A DNA stretch of 64,000 bases from Rhizoctonia solani (taxonomy: Eukaryota; Basidiomycota; Agaricomycetes; Cantharellales; Ceratobasidiaceae). The notes under the pieces were generated by a model. That model worked only from the letters and a program-made list of their open reading frames with translations. It made no database searches and was not told where the DNA came from. Below are positions 10,727-21,511 of this stretch, one piece after another. Made by a program: the position numbers and the translations under genes. The stretch is from assembly GCF_016906535.1 (NCBI RefSeq), contig NC_057384.1, positions 558,001 to 622,000 on the forward strand. The letters are read 5' to 3'. Every line of letters begins with the position of its first letter. The first letter of the stretch is position 1.

Positions 10727-11817
10727 TTGACACAGAGTCCAGACGCGCGGCGGCGATCCTGCTCTTCCGGGGTGACATAGTTTGGGTCCTCGGATAGGCG
10801 GACCCTAGTGGTGGTGGTAGAGGTGGAAGTGGTCGCGGTGACCGGGGACTTAGCGGGTGCCTTCTTTGGGCGGTTCTCTTCATTTTTGCGGCGAGTGTTA
10901 TCAATTTTTATAGAAGCCGCAAAGATGGCTTCGAGTTTGTCTGGAATATTGTCTTTGGTAGACAACAGTTCCTTGACCTTCCAGTGGAGCCCTTGCGTAA
11001 ACTGCGCAATGTAGGCTTCCTCGTTCCAGTCTAATTCCGCCATGAGGTTGCGGAACTCCGTGACGTACTCGGAGGTGGTTGTTGATTGGGAGAGAACCGC
11101 AATTTTTCTGGCGGCGGCACGCTTGGCGTCAGGATCGGCAAAAGCTTCCTTGAATTTGGCTGTCATAGCCGGGATAGTGGTGGGGGCTGTGGTTTCGCCC
11201 TTGAGGATGTTCCCAATGAGAGGGAGGGCCCAATCGGCAGCTTTGTCCTCCATGTGGTAGAGGATCCAGACGATCAGCTGCTCATCTTCTTCAAATTGAT
11301 CCCTATGGAGGGCCCCCCATAACAGCATGCGATCCAGCCATTGCACAGCTTTCCGCCCTCGAATGTCCCCTTTGAATGGGTCTGGTAGTTCCATTTTTGG
11401 ACGTTTGGTGTCCGAACCCGAGCTGAAAGGGGTAAGGGTCCTCAGATCCCTAAGCGCTCCGCAAGGCTCTTCTTTAATCCTCCTTGGTTGCTCTTCCTCG
11501 GAGTCGTACCCAGTCGTACCCCTGGTGGGTCGGAAAGGATCCCGGAGGCCAGGCCTAGCCGTTCTTGGAGTGTTGGTTTGTCCTCCTGTGTGGGAAGGAG
11601 GGGTGATAGGCCCAGTCAATGGGCCAGGCTGTGTTTGGGCTTGGGTGGTTCCTCCTTGGTCCTTGTCTCCGAGGAGGTCCGCGGTTTCCTTGCATATGGC
11701 CTTGAGCTCAGTGAGCTGTTGGCCTTGCGATCTGATTTGGTCCTGGAGGGACCCAACTGTGGCTGTGAGGGCTGTGACAGCCTTGAGGAGAGCGGCAATG
11801 GACGGCTCCGGTTCCAT
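10624..11817 (-). CDS. B2 Gag, capsid-nucleocapsid protein
   Basis: I start it at the ATG of MEPEPSIAALL (11815-11817); a slightly longer frame has only a TTG upstream. It holds a coiled-coil-like N-terminus (VGSLQDQIRSQGQQLTEL), a Gag capsid region (KAVQWLDRMLLWGALHRDQF...WALPLIG, FKEAFADPDAKR, YVTEFRNLMAELDW) and one CCHC knuckle, CVKCGQKGHGIKQC. Gag forms the particle around the element RNA. The gag end reads TCG GAA AAA GAG TGA, so it lacks the G GGA AAA heptamer seen in related copies. Confidence 0.93.
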   Translation of the reverse strand: MEPEPSIAALLKAVTALTATVGSLQDQIRSQGQQLTELKAICKETADLLGDKDQGGTTQAQTQPGPLTGPITPPSHTGGQTNTPRTARPGLRDPFRPTRGTTGYDSEEEQPRRIKEEPCGALRDLRTLTPFSSGSDTKRPKMELPDPFKGDIRGRKAVQWLDRMLLWGALHRDQFEEDEQLIVWILYHMEDKAADWALPLIGNILKGETTAPTTIPAMTAKFKEAFADPDAKRAAARKIAVLSQSTTTSEYVTEFRNLMAELDWNEEAYIAQFTQGLHWKVKELLSTKDNIPDKLEAIFAASIKIDNTRRKNEENRPKKAPAKSPVTATTSTSTTTTRVRLSEDPNYVTPEEQDRRRASGLCVKCGQKGHGIKQCPNGWKATPKETAKVAQDESEKE

Positions 11818-12338
11818 CCCTGGCAAGTCTCGCGAAGTGGGAGATGCGCTGCGAGAGGGCAGTTGGGACTGGGTTGGAACGGAACGACGGGAAGAGCGGC
11901 TAGAGGGGCGGGAGTATGGATGGGGGACGCCAGAGCGTGTGGATGGAATGTTTAAGACGGCGTGGGGGAAGTAGGTGCCTGATACAGGACTTATGAGCGG
12001 TTTTTGTGCAGAGTGTGAACGCTAAACCTTTGCGTCAGACACCTAGCGTTGGACTATCCCTACAACAAATCAACAGATCTGGCAATCATGATATGAGCGG
12101 GTTTTTAGCAAGCGGGTGAATCAGCTGTCTAAGGTCGCTATCTGCTGTGTTCCGGCAAAACACGTGGTATGCGGGCGATCAGGACTCGTCAGCCTTATAG
12201 CAATTTGGTACTACGTGGGGGTGGGGAGTTTTTGATTATTATACTCCGCAAGGTAGCCCCGATCACGGTTTTTTCCCTTGTGCTAGTACTGGGAGCCTTC
12301 TCGTTGTCGATCAAAGCCTACACAAGTCGATTTTACAA
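11818..12338 (-). other. B2 leader between 5' LTR and gag, with primer-binding site
   Basis: The leader is non-coding. On the - strand the first bases after the LTR are TTGTAAAATCGACTTG (12338 down to 12323). GTAAAATCGACTT is an exact reverse complement of AAGTCGATTTTAC inside B2's own LTRs. A CACGTG-like box occurs in the leader of related copies. Confidence 0.75.
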
Positions 12339-12899
12339 TGTTGTGAGCCACTGTAAGGTGGTCACACACTAGTGGGTATGGGCGCTTAGGGCCGTATCTA
12401 GTACAAAACACTGCTGACTAATCTACTAAGTAAGGCTATGCTACTACCGCTTAAGGCGGTCTACTATCTATACTACTGCGAAGGGGCCTTAGGCCTGGGA
12501 GGTGTGGTAGGTTAAATATGGGGGTTGACTACTGATGACTAATGGGGCCGGCTACTTAGCTGGCTGGTTATCCCTCCTCAATGAATATGAGACGAGGTAA
12601 AATCGACTTGGGGTCTCCAAGTGATTTCCTGCTGTATATATAGACGTAAGTGCGCTATCTACATGGTCTGTGCGCGTGAGAAAAGAAGTACATATTGGAA
12701 AAAGGAAGTATGCTGCGGACTGCGTAGAAGCGTGGGTTTCTCCTAAGCGCCCTTGGCACGGCATCTCGGCGCGGCATCTCGGCATAATAAGCGCCGAGAT
12801 CACGTGATCGAAAAACAAAAGATAAAGAGTTCGTAAAAAATAGTAGAAATATCAGAAAAATCAGGCAAATCTAATGGTATATTCAAGGAGGTTGTAACA
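12339..12899 (-). repeat. LTR-B, 5' LTR of B2
   Basis: Mirrors 6642-7202; the differences seen are CpG-type (TGTTGTG versus TGTCGTG, CAGGCAAATC versus CAGGCGAATC). Confidence 0.93.
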
Positions 12900-12904
12900 A
12901 CTAC

Positions 12905-13680
12905 CAATCTAAGAGATCCGTCTGCCTTCTTGACAAACATGACGGGGGCGCCGGCAGAAGAGGTACTAGGACGGATCTTTCCTGTTGCCAATTCTTCGTC
13001 TATGTGTTGCTTTAGTGCCTTGGATTCTGCGTCAGTCATGCCGTATATTGGTCCTGGAGATAGTTTGGCGTCCGAGACAAGGTCAATAGATATGTCATAC
13101 TCCCTATGTGGCGGGAGGACCTTGAACTCTTCTTCACCAAAGACTTTAGCAAACTTGTGGTACTGTGGGGGGAGATCCGCTAAAGGGGTTGGGTCTGCTT
13201 CCTCCTCTGAGGCAATCTGAATCTGTTCAGGGAATGTGACTAGTCCCTGTTGCCAATCGATGAGAGGAGCTTCTGCCGTTAACCAAGTCATGCCTAGGAT
13301 TGCCGGGGTGTTGCCAATGGGGCAAACAAGAAATGGGATGGAGTGGGTGTGGCCATTGGCCAAAACCGTGAGATGAACCTGGTGCCATATGCGACCAGTC
13401 TGGGAGATTGTACCATCTAACATTCTCACAACTTGTGGATTTTTGAGTTGGGTTTTTGGGATTTTGAGTTTTTCTACTAAGCTCGGGGATATGAAGTTGG
13501 AGGTAGCGCCGGAGTCTATGAGGGTTTTAATGGGTTCTGCCTGGGAATTTTGGACGTGTAGATTGATGAATAATAGCGGTTTTTTATTAGAGTCGAGTCC
13601 AACAGAAACAAATTCTACGCAAGTATCTACAATGTCCTTTTTCTGAGTCGGGGGCTTGGCAGCAGTCCTTGACTTCAATC
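12905..13680 (-). pseudogene. B1 pol, N-terminal part (protease and start of RT)
   Basis: It encodes VEFVSVGLDSNKKPLLF, protease LIDSGATSNFIS and ILGMTWLT, and the RT start (APVMFVKKADGSLRLVV). The frame then hits the B2 insertion and resumes at 6641. It overlaps the gag end by a few bases in the -1 frame. Confidence 0.9.
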
Positions 13681-14131
13681 TTTTCCCGATTCTGATTCCT
13701 CGGCAACCTTAGCCACCTCTTTGACTGTGGCCTTCCAGCCATTGGGGCACTGTTTGATACCATGCCCCTTTTGACCGCACTTGACACAAAGGCCAGACGC
13801 GCGGCGGCGATCCCTTTCTTCCGGTGTTACGTAATTAGGGTCCTCTGTTAGTCGGACCCGTTGAGTGGTGGTGGTGGAAGTGGTGGCTACGGTAGCCGGG
13901 GACTTGGCGGGGGTTTTCTTAGGTCGGTTCTCCTCATTTTCCCGACGGATATTATCAATTTTGATTGAGGCGGCGAATATGGCCTCGAGATCATCGTCTG
14001 GGATATTGTCCTTGGTGGACAGGAGTTCCTTTACCTTCCAGTGAAGGCCGCGCGTGAACTGGGCAATGAAGGCCTCAGTGTTCCAATCAAGTTCCGCCAT
14101 AAGGTTACGGAACTCGGTTACATACTCAGCC
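13675..14131 (-). pseudogene. B1 gag, C-terminal part
   Basis: It carries FRNLMAELDWNTEAFIAQF, KVKELLSTKDNIPD and the zinc knuckle CVKCGQKGHGIKQC, ending ESGKD-stop with TCG GGA AAA GAT TGA. It is separated from the N-terminal part by the solo LTR at 14132-14693. Confidence 0.9.
13681..13687 (-). promoter_or_regulatory. Candidate -1 frameshift heptamer GGGAAAA, B1
   Basis: Read in the gag frame as G GGA AAA, two codons before the gag stop; pol is open in the -1 frame from here. Confidence 0.6.
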
Positions 14132-14693
14132 TGTTACAACCTCCTGAATTATACCATTAGATTCGCATGATTTTTCTGTTATTTTTAGCATTTTTTACGA
14201 ACTCCATATCTTTACTTTTTCGATCACGTGATCTCGGCGCTTATTATGCCGAGATGCCGCGCCGAGATGCCGTGCCAAGGGCGCTTAGGAGAAATCCACG
14301 CTTCTGCGCAGCCCGCAGCACGCTTCCTTTTTCATATCTGTACTTCTTTTCTCACGAGCTTTGACCACCTGTAGATAGTTCTCTTGTGTATAAATACAAG
14401 AGGAAAATTGCTTGGAGACCCCAAGTCGATTTTACCTCGTCTCATACTCATTGAGGAGGAATAACCAGCCAGCTAAGTAGCCGGCCCCATTAGTCATCAG
14501 TAGTCAACCCCCACACTTAACTTACCACACCTCCCAGGCCTAAGGCCCCTTCGCAGTAGTATAGACAGTAGACCGCCTTAAGCGGTAGTAGCATAGCCTT
14601 ACTTAGTAGATTAGTCAGCAGTGTTTTGTACTAGATACGGCCTTAAGCGCCCATACCCACTAGTGTGTGACCACCTTACAGTGGCTCACAACA
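14132..14693 (+). repeat. Solo LTR-B in B1 gag
   Basis: It starts TGTTACAACCTCC and ends GTGGCTCACAACA; TSD CAGCC at 14127-14131 and 14694-14698. Opposite orientation to B1. Gag sequence is collinear on both sides. Confidence 0.93.
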
Positions 14694-15435
14694 CAGCCGT
14701 GGTCGTGGACTGAGTTAGCGCGGCAATTTTCCTGGCGGCCGCCCTCTTGGCGTCGGGGTCCGCAAATGCCTCTTTGAATTTGGCCGTTAAGGCCGGGATG
14801 GTAGTGGGGGGATTTCCCTTGCCCTTGATAATAGTCCCAATAATGGGAAGAGCCCAATCGGCAGCCTTGTCGGTCATGTGATAGAGAATCCACACGACCA
14901 TCTGTTCTTCTTCATCGAATTGGTCTCGATGAAGAGCGACCCACAGCAGCATGCGATCTAACCACTGGGTTGCCTTTCGTCCCCTAGAGTCTCCCTTATA
15001 TGGTTCTGGGAGCTCCATTTTAGGCCGCTTTACGCTGGACCCTGAGTCAAAGGGGGTGAGGGAGCTGAGGCTCCGCTTAGGCGTGTCGCAAGGCTCTTTT
15101 TTGGGGGCTTGCCTGGGTTCTTCCTCCTCCTCTGAGTCAAAGCCCGTTCCTCTTGATGGGCGGAAGGGGGCCTTGAGTCCAGGCCTAACCGTTCCTGGAG
15201 TGTGCGCTTCTCCCCCTGAATGAGTGGGGGGAGTGACAGGCCCAGCCAATGGGCCAGGCTGAGCTTGGGTTCCTTGGTCCTTGTCGCCGAGTAGGTCGGC
15301 GGTCTCCTTGCATATGGCTTTAAGCTCAGTGAGCTGTTGGCCTTGTGATCGGATTTGGTCCTGGAGGGACCCGACTGTGGCTGTGAGGGCTGTGATAGCC
15401 TCGAGGAGAGCAGCAATGGACGGCTCTGGTTCCAT
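14694..15435 (-). pseudogene. B1 gag, N-terminal part
   Basis: It starts at the ATG of MEPEPSIAALLEAIT and reads VGSLQDQIRSQGQQLTEL, LPEPYKGDSRGRKATQWL, FKEAFADPDAKR and ALTQSTTTA before meeting the solo LTR. No other lesion is seen in this part. Confidence 0.9.
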
Positions 15436-15954
15436 CCTTGGCAGGTCTTGCAAAGTGGGAGATGTGCTGCGAGAGGGTGGTTGGGAATGGGTTGGAACGG
15501 AACGTCGAGAGGAGCGGCTAGAGGGACGGGAATATGGGTGTGGGACTCCAGAGCGTGTGGAGGGAATGGTGAAAACGGCGTGGGGGAAATAGTGCCTATA
15601 TCAGGACTTATGAGCGGTTTTTGTGTAGTATGTGGACGCTAAACCTTTGCGTCAAGCACCTAGCGTTGGATAGTCCCTACAACAAATCAACAGATCTGGC
15701 AATCGTGATATGAGCGGGTTTTCTACAAGCGGGTGTTTCAGCTGACTAAGGTCGCTAACTACTGTGTTCCGGCGAAACACGTGGTATGCGGGGGATTAGA
15801 GCCCGTCTGCCTTATAGCAATTTGGTACTACGTGTGGGTGGGGGGTTTTTGATTATTCTACCCCGCAAGGTGGCCCAGATCACGTGTTTTCCCTTGTGCT
15901 AGTACAGAGGGTCCTCTCCTTATCGAACAAGCCTACAACAAGTCGATTTTACAA
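15436..15954 (-). other. B1 leader with self-complementary primer-binding site
   Basis: This is non-coding. Immediately after the 5' LTR the - strand reads TTGTAAAATCGACTTG (15954 down to 15939); its complement CAAGTCGATTTTAC occurs in B1's 5' LTR downstream of the TATA box. CACGTG occurs in the leader. Confidence 0.75.
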
Positions 15955-16515
15955 TGTCGTACACCACTGTAATGTGGGTACTTGCTAGTGGCGGGCGCTT
16001 AAGGCCGTAACTACTACAACACTGCTTATCTAATCTACTGTATCTAAGGCTATACTACTGGTTGCGTAAGGCAACTATCTACTATCTACTGGCGGAGGGG
16101 GCTTAGCCCGGGAGGTGTGGTGAGCGCAATAAGTGGGGTTAACTTCGGAACTACTATGGGGCCGGCTACTTAGCTGGCTGGGGATGTTCCTCCTCAATGA
16201 TATGAGACAAGGTAAAATCGACTTGGTGTCTCCAAGCGATTTCCCTGCTGTATATATAGACAAAACATACTATCTACATGGTCTGTGCGTGTGAGAGAAA
16301 GAAGTAACTAAGACAAATGAGAAGCGTGCTGCGGGCTGCGCAGAAGCGTGGATTTCTCCTAAGCGCCCTTGGCACGGCATCTCGGCGCGGCATCTCGGCA
16401 TAATAAGCGCCGAGATCACGTGATTGAAAAACAAAAGATATCAAGTCCGTAAAAAATACTAAAAATATCAGAAAAATCGTGCGAGTCCAATGGTATATGT
16501 TAGGAGGTTATAACA
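15955..16515 (-). repeat. LTR-B, 5' LTR of B1
   Basis: 561 bp, TGTCGTACACC...TATAACA on the + strand, nearly identical to 3431-3991. Right TSD GTTTA follows. Confidence 0.93.
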
Positions 16516-16520
16516 GTTTA

Positions 16521-17244
16521 TATACCCCAGAGGGAGAACAAATAACTATATACATGATGTACAAAAGAGGAAGTTACATGAGAGGTACAGTCTGAGCTAT
16601 TTGATACATAAAGACCAATTAGTCCCAATAAGTCCTAGTGGGATAGACTCAAGGCTATTTACAGAATGTTCTAGAGCATACATGACTAAATTACATTAGT
16701 GTGAATACTAAAAATAACCTTGAGGCAAGGTAGGATCTCATAGAAAAAGCTAGAAACTTAAATGGTTAGTATCTCCATCAATTTGGCTTAGAATCAGGCG
16801 ATTCCTTTTTGAGAAGTGAGATGCCGGAGCCTCCGACCTATTGGTATTTGTCTGCATATTAATATGCCTATTTCCCGCCGAGATATCGGCGTCGGCGCGC
16901 CCCGCCGACCTTTGGCGCTTATTTGCAATTACTAAGCGCCGGCGCTTGCATGCTTACTTGCACTTGTTCTATGGTCTATAAGTACCGTTCCTACATATAA
17001 ATGCATGATACAAAAAATGCTATAAATCATAGAAATAATATTATGACCACTTCGCATAATCAGACGTGTATATATGCAAGCGCAATGAGGAAATAAAGTA
17101 TAAAAGGTCTTGTAGCACCGCCAGTTTCCAAATATAGTAATATTCATGCCCATATTTGGATAGAGCAAGTATGATTACCCCAGTTCGCACTATTCACTAT
17201 TGGCAATTAGGGGCGCATATGTCTAAATTAGTCATTCCATAACA
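16521..17244 (+). repeat. LTR-C solo copy 1, right part
   Basis: It ends GTCATTCCATAACA, mirroring TGTTAT at 2848. It contains CCGCCGAGATATCGGCG, and TTTGGCGCTTA...TAAGCGCCGG as in the A and B LTRs. TSD AGTTA follows. Total LTR length is about 1.3 kb. Confidence 0.78.
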
Positions 17245-17249
17245 AGTTA

Positions 17250-17302
17250 CGGCCTTAAGCGCCCCCCACTAGCAAGTACCCACCTTACAGTGGTGTACAA
17301 CA
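17250..17302 (+). repeat. LTR-B, right end of B0 5' LTR
   Basis: It reads from CGGCCTTAAGCGCC to GTGGTGTACAACA and completes 2342-2847. TTGTAAAATCGACTTG follows directly as primer-binding site. Confidence 0.88.
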
Positions 17303-17652
17303 TTGTAAAATCGACTTGCTGTAGGCTTTGATCAACAAGGAGAAGGTCCCCTGTACTAGCACAAGGGAAATCACGTGATCGGGGCCACTTTGCGGGATAT
17401 AATAATCAAAAATCCCCCACCCCCACGTAGTACCAAATTGCTATAAGGCAGACGGATCCTAATCCCCCGCATACCATGTGTTTTGCCGGAACACAGTAGT
17501 TAGCAACCTTAGTCAGCTGAAACACCCACTTGTAGAAAACCCGCTCATATCACAATCGCCAGATCTGTTGATTTGTTGTAGGGACTATCCAACGCTAGGT
17601 GCTTGACGCAAAGGTTTAACGCCCACTTCTATACATCAACCTAATAGCGCAA
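17303..17652 (+). other. B0 leader fused to pol by internal deletion
   Basis: The leader matches other B copies until about 17620 (GCAAAGGTTTAACG), then within about 30 bp becomes protease-coding sequence. All of gag and the gag-pol junction are missing. Confidence 0.75.
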
Positions 17653-20600
17653 AATTTCCCAACGGCCCCTATTAAAACCTTAATAGACTCCGGAGCCACA
17701 TCAAACTTTATCTCACCCTCCGTAGTCGAAAAATTGAAAATCCCAAAAACCCAACTCAAAAATCCACGAGTTGTGAGAATGTTAGATGGTACAATTTCTC
17801 AGACTGGTCGCATCTGGCACCAGGTTCACCTCACGGTTTTGGCCAATGGCCATATACACTCCATCCCCTTCTTAGTCTGCCCCATTGGGACCACACCCGC
17901 CATACTTGGCATGACATGGCTCACTCAGGAGTCACCCCTTATAGACTGGAACCTAGGCACTGTCACCTTCCCCGACCAAGTCCAGATAGCCTCTGAAGAA
18001 GAAGCAGACCCTGATCCATTAGCAGACCTACCCACGGAGTACCATGAATTCTCCAGAGTATTCGGCAAAGAGGAATTTAAGGTCCTTCCCCCCCACAGGG
18101 AGTATGACATTGCCATCGACCTACTTCCCAACGCCAAACTCTCACCCGGACCTATTTACGGCATGACCAATGCAGAATCCAAGGCGCTAAAACAACATAT
18201 TGACAAGGAGCTGGCAATGGGCAAGATTCGCCCTAGTACCTCCTCAGCAGGCGCCCCGGTCATGTTTGTAAAAAAGGCAGATGGCTCCCTCAGACTGGTT
18301 GTTGATTATAGGAAGTTGAACGAGGTGACCCACAAAAACGTCTATCCCCTACCAAGACAGGATGACCTCATGGCAAAACTCAGGCATGCTAAGATCTTTA
18401 CCAAGTTGGACTTACGTTGGGGTTATAACAACGTACGCATCAAGGAAGGAGATGAATGGAAGACGGCCTTTAGAACCAAATACGGCCTCTTTGAATATCT
18501 AGTCATGCCATTTGGCCTCACCAATGCCCCTGCAGCGTTTCAACATTTTATGAACGACCTATTCAGGGACCTGATTGATGTAACCGTGGTAATTTACCTA
18601 GACGACATCCTCATCTTCTTGGAGAAACCAGAAGATCATCCAGCCCATGTCAGAGAGGTACTATCCCGTCTTATGAAGAACCAACTGTTCTGCAAGTTGT
18701 CAAAATGCCACTTCCACGTGACCACCGTAGATTACCTTGGTATCGTCATCTCCCCGGATGGATTCTCAATGGACCAAAAGAAGATCGAGGCTGTCACCTC
18801 TTGGCCCACTCCCAGAACGGTTAAACAGGTCCAGGCCTTCCTAGGATTCGTGAATTACCTCAGACGTTTCATCCCCAATTTCAGTTTGGTTGCACGCCCC
18901 CTCCATAACCTCACCAAAAAGGAAACCCCTTGGTCATGGGGTAACCTAGAGGAAGTAGCGTTCCAGGAATTGAAGTCCCTTGTTACCCGGTTGCCCGTCC
19001 TCATTCATTCAAATCCGGACCTCCCTTACTACCTCAAAACGGACGCATCGGGAGTAGCCATGGGAGCCATACTCAGTCAACAAGGCCCAGATAATTGGTT
19101 GCATCCCATTGCCTACATGTCAAAATCCTTCTTGGGAGCTGAAGCAAATTACAACACCCATGACAAAGAGCTTCTGGCAATTATCAAGGCATTAGAGGAA
19201 TGGCAAATTTTCCTAGAGGCAACGGACAGACCAATCCAAGTTTTCACAGATCATAGAAACCTGGAATATTGGATGCAAGCTAGGACTTTCAACCGCAGGC
19301 ACGCCAGGTGGCGCATATTCCTGAGTGACTACAACTTTGAAATCCACTACCAACCAGGGAAACAGTCGGGGAAACCAGATGCATTGTCCAGACGTTCAGA
19401 CTATGTTGACCTCCCCTCTGAACCAGAAATTATGCTCCCGGCAGAAGTTTTTGCCAATACGTCAGAAGAAGAGCTGGAAATTGTCACAGAAATACGCTCC
19501 AAGTTAAGAGAGGATCCCTCCTTAGAACCAATCATTCAGTTCCTAACAGAGGACGCCAACAATGCGCCACCATCCATTCAAAAGGCCTATTGAGATTATG
19601 ATTGGGAAGAAGACCTGCTATGGTACCGTGGCAAACTAGTTGTACCAGACTCAGAACCTCTCAAAGAGCGTCTACTAAGGGAATTCCATGACTTGCCATT
19701 AGCAGGACACCCAGGACAGCAGCAAACCTTGGAACTCATAAGTCGGAATTATTGGTGGCCTGGGATGAAATCCTTGGCTAAGGAATGGGTAGAATGTTGC
19801 CCGGTATGCCAAGCCAACCAAAGGGCTCACGCACCAGTCATTGCTCTTAAACCCTTGGAAGTTCCCCCGTTCCCGTTCCACACCATCTTGTATGATTTCA
19901 TCACGGGCTTTCCCAAGTCACAGGGCCACGATGCCATCTTAGTGGTAATTGACTCATTCTCCAAGTTTGGGCACTTCATCCCTACTTCCAAAAAAGTAAC
20001 TGCCAAAGGCCTTGCAGATCTGTTCATCACCCACGTATGGAAACTACACGGGTTACCAGTCAAAACTATCTCGGACTGCGGAACCACTTTCACAGGGAAA
20101 TTTTTAAGAGCCCTCTACCAACGGCTTGGAGTCAAACCGGCATTCTCCTCTGCGTATCACCCGGAATCAGACGGACAAACAGAGAGGGTGAACCAGTTCA
20201 TTGAGTTCTACCTCCAATCCTATGTAGCCGCCGATCACTTGGACTGGGCCACTTGGTTACCCTTGGCTGAGTACGCATATAACAACGCCAGACATGCAGC
20301 TACTGGGAAAACACCTTTTGAACTAATATACGGAAGAAACCCGGTGATGAACCCATCCAACGTCCCATCTAATGTGCCTGAAGCAGATCAAGTGGCAAAT
20401 ACCTTGGCCCAAGAATGGAAAGAAGCCAAAGCGGCCCTAAGAATGAGCAAAGAAAGGATGACCAGGGAAAGAGGAACAATACCCACATATGCAATTGGGG
20501 AAAAAGTCTGGTTGGACGGAAAAAACGTGGAGCTCAGGACCAACTCCAACAAACTAGACCCCAAACGCCTGGGTCCCTTTGAAATCACGGAGAAGATCTC

Positions 20601-20937
20601 GAGTCACGCCTATTGACTGAAACTCCCTGAAACCTTGAAAATCCATGACGTCTTTTACGTAGGGCTACTTTCAAAATCTCACAAATCTCCAAGCCAACCA
20701 TTCCCGGAACAACCTCCCCCTGAAACAATTGAAGGAGAGGAAGAATACAAAGTTGAGCAGATTATTGATTCAAAAAGACAGCAAGGGAAGTGGTTCTACC
20801 TAATAAAATGGAAGGGTTACGGACCAGAAGACAACTCTTGGGAACCGGAGGAACTGTTGGAACACAGCCAGGAAGAGATCAAACGCTTCAACCAAGCTAG
20901 ACTCAGAAAGGCTTGTGACGCCGCCAAGAGCCTTTAA
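17653..20937 (+). pseudogene. B0 pol remnant (protease to chromodomain) with nonsense codons
   Basis: It reads protease LIDSGATSNFIS, RT YLDDILIFL, RNase H KTDASG, integrase and chromodomain (YKVEQIIDSKRQQ, WKGYGPEDNSWEP) collinearly. The frame stops at 19591-19593 (AY-stop-DYDW) and 20614-20616 (HAY-stop-LKLP), both TGA where relatives have Arg or Gln codons. Many further differences from B6 and B7 are CpG transitions: Ser to Leu (TCG to TTG: SEKP/LEKP, SGAE/LGAE, SDW/LDW), Arg to Cys, Trp or Gln, Thr to Met. This fits decay of methylated CpG or a RIP-like process. Confidence 0.9.
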
Positions 20938-20948
20938 GGGGGGGGCAA

Positions 20949-21506
20949 TGTTACAATCTCCCAAAATATACCATTGGATTCGCCTCATTTTTCTCTTATT
21001 TTTACTATTTTTTACGAACTCGTTATCTTATGTTTTCTGATCACGTGATCTCGGCGCCTATTATGCCGAGATGCCGCGCCGAGATGCCGTGCCAAGGGCG
21101 CTTAGGAGAAATTCACGCTTCTGCACAGTCTGCAGCACGCTTCTCATTTGTCATTTGTACTTCTTTTCTCATGCGCACAGACCATGTAGATAGTGTGCAT
21201 TGTCTATATATACCGCAGGGAAATTGCTTGGAAACACCAAGTTGATTTTACCTTGTCTCTTATTCACTAGAGAAGGTAGCCAGCCAGCTAAGTAGCCGGC
21301 CCCCAGTAGTAACAGTAACACTCACCCCTTTACTTGACCTACCACACCTCCAGGCCTCAGGCCCCACCGCCATCAGTAGTTAGTAGTAAACCGCCTTAAG
21401 CGGTATTAGATAGCCTTAGATAAGTAGATTACAAGCAGTGTCTGTAGTAGTTACGGCCTTAAGCGCCCCCCACTAGCGAGTACCCACCTTACAGTGGTGT
21501 ACGACA
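20949..21506 (+). repeat. LTR-B, 3' LTR of B0
   Basis: It starts TGTTACAATCTCCC after the tract AAGGGGGGGGCAA and ends GTGTACGACA; TSD CTCTG follows. Confidence 0.92.
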
Positions 21507-21511
21507 CTCTG

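Larger units (their letters stand above)
6642..12899 (-). mobile_element. Element B2, full-length family B retrotransposon nested in B1 RT
   Basis: The element is 6258 bp with 561-bp LTRs at 6642-7202 and 12339-12899 that differ by about two transitions. TSD ACTAC lies at 6637-6641 and 12900-12904. Gag and pol frames are both full length. It inserted in the RT-coding part of B1. Two catalytic aspartates in pol are replaced by asparagine, so it is probably not autonomous despite open frames. Confidence 0.95.
3431..16515 (-). mobile_element. Element B1, family B Gypsy retrotransposon carrying nested B2 and a solo LTR
   Basis: LTRs are 3431-3991 and 15955-16515 (561 bp each), and TSD GTTTA lies at 3426-3430 and 16516-16520. 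By eye the LTRs differ at about three sites. Pol is split by B2 and carries a stop; gag is split by a solo LTR. The first base of the left LTR is G instead of T. Confidence 0.92.
2342..21506 (+). mobile_element. Element B0, old family B Gypsy retrotransposon, split by nested insertions
   Basis: The 5' LTR is 2342-2847 plus 17250-17302, the internal region 17303-20948 and the 3' LTR 20949-21506. TSD CTCTG occurs at 2337-2341 and 21507-21511. The 5' LTR is split by solo LTR-C, which is itself split by B1, which is split by B2. The gag gene has been deleted and pol carries nonsense codons. The two LTRs differ at many positions, mostly CpG transitions, so it is the oldest full-length B copy here. 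Confidence 0.85.

Noticed and set aside
11327..11974. 215-codon frame antisense to gag of B2
   Set aside because: Shadow of a GC-biased coding strand; similar antisense frames occur opposite every gag and pol.
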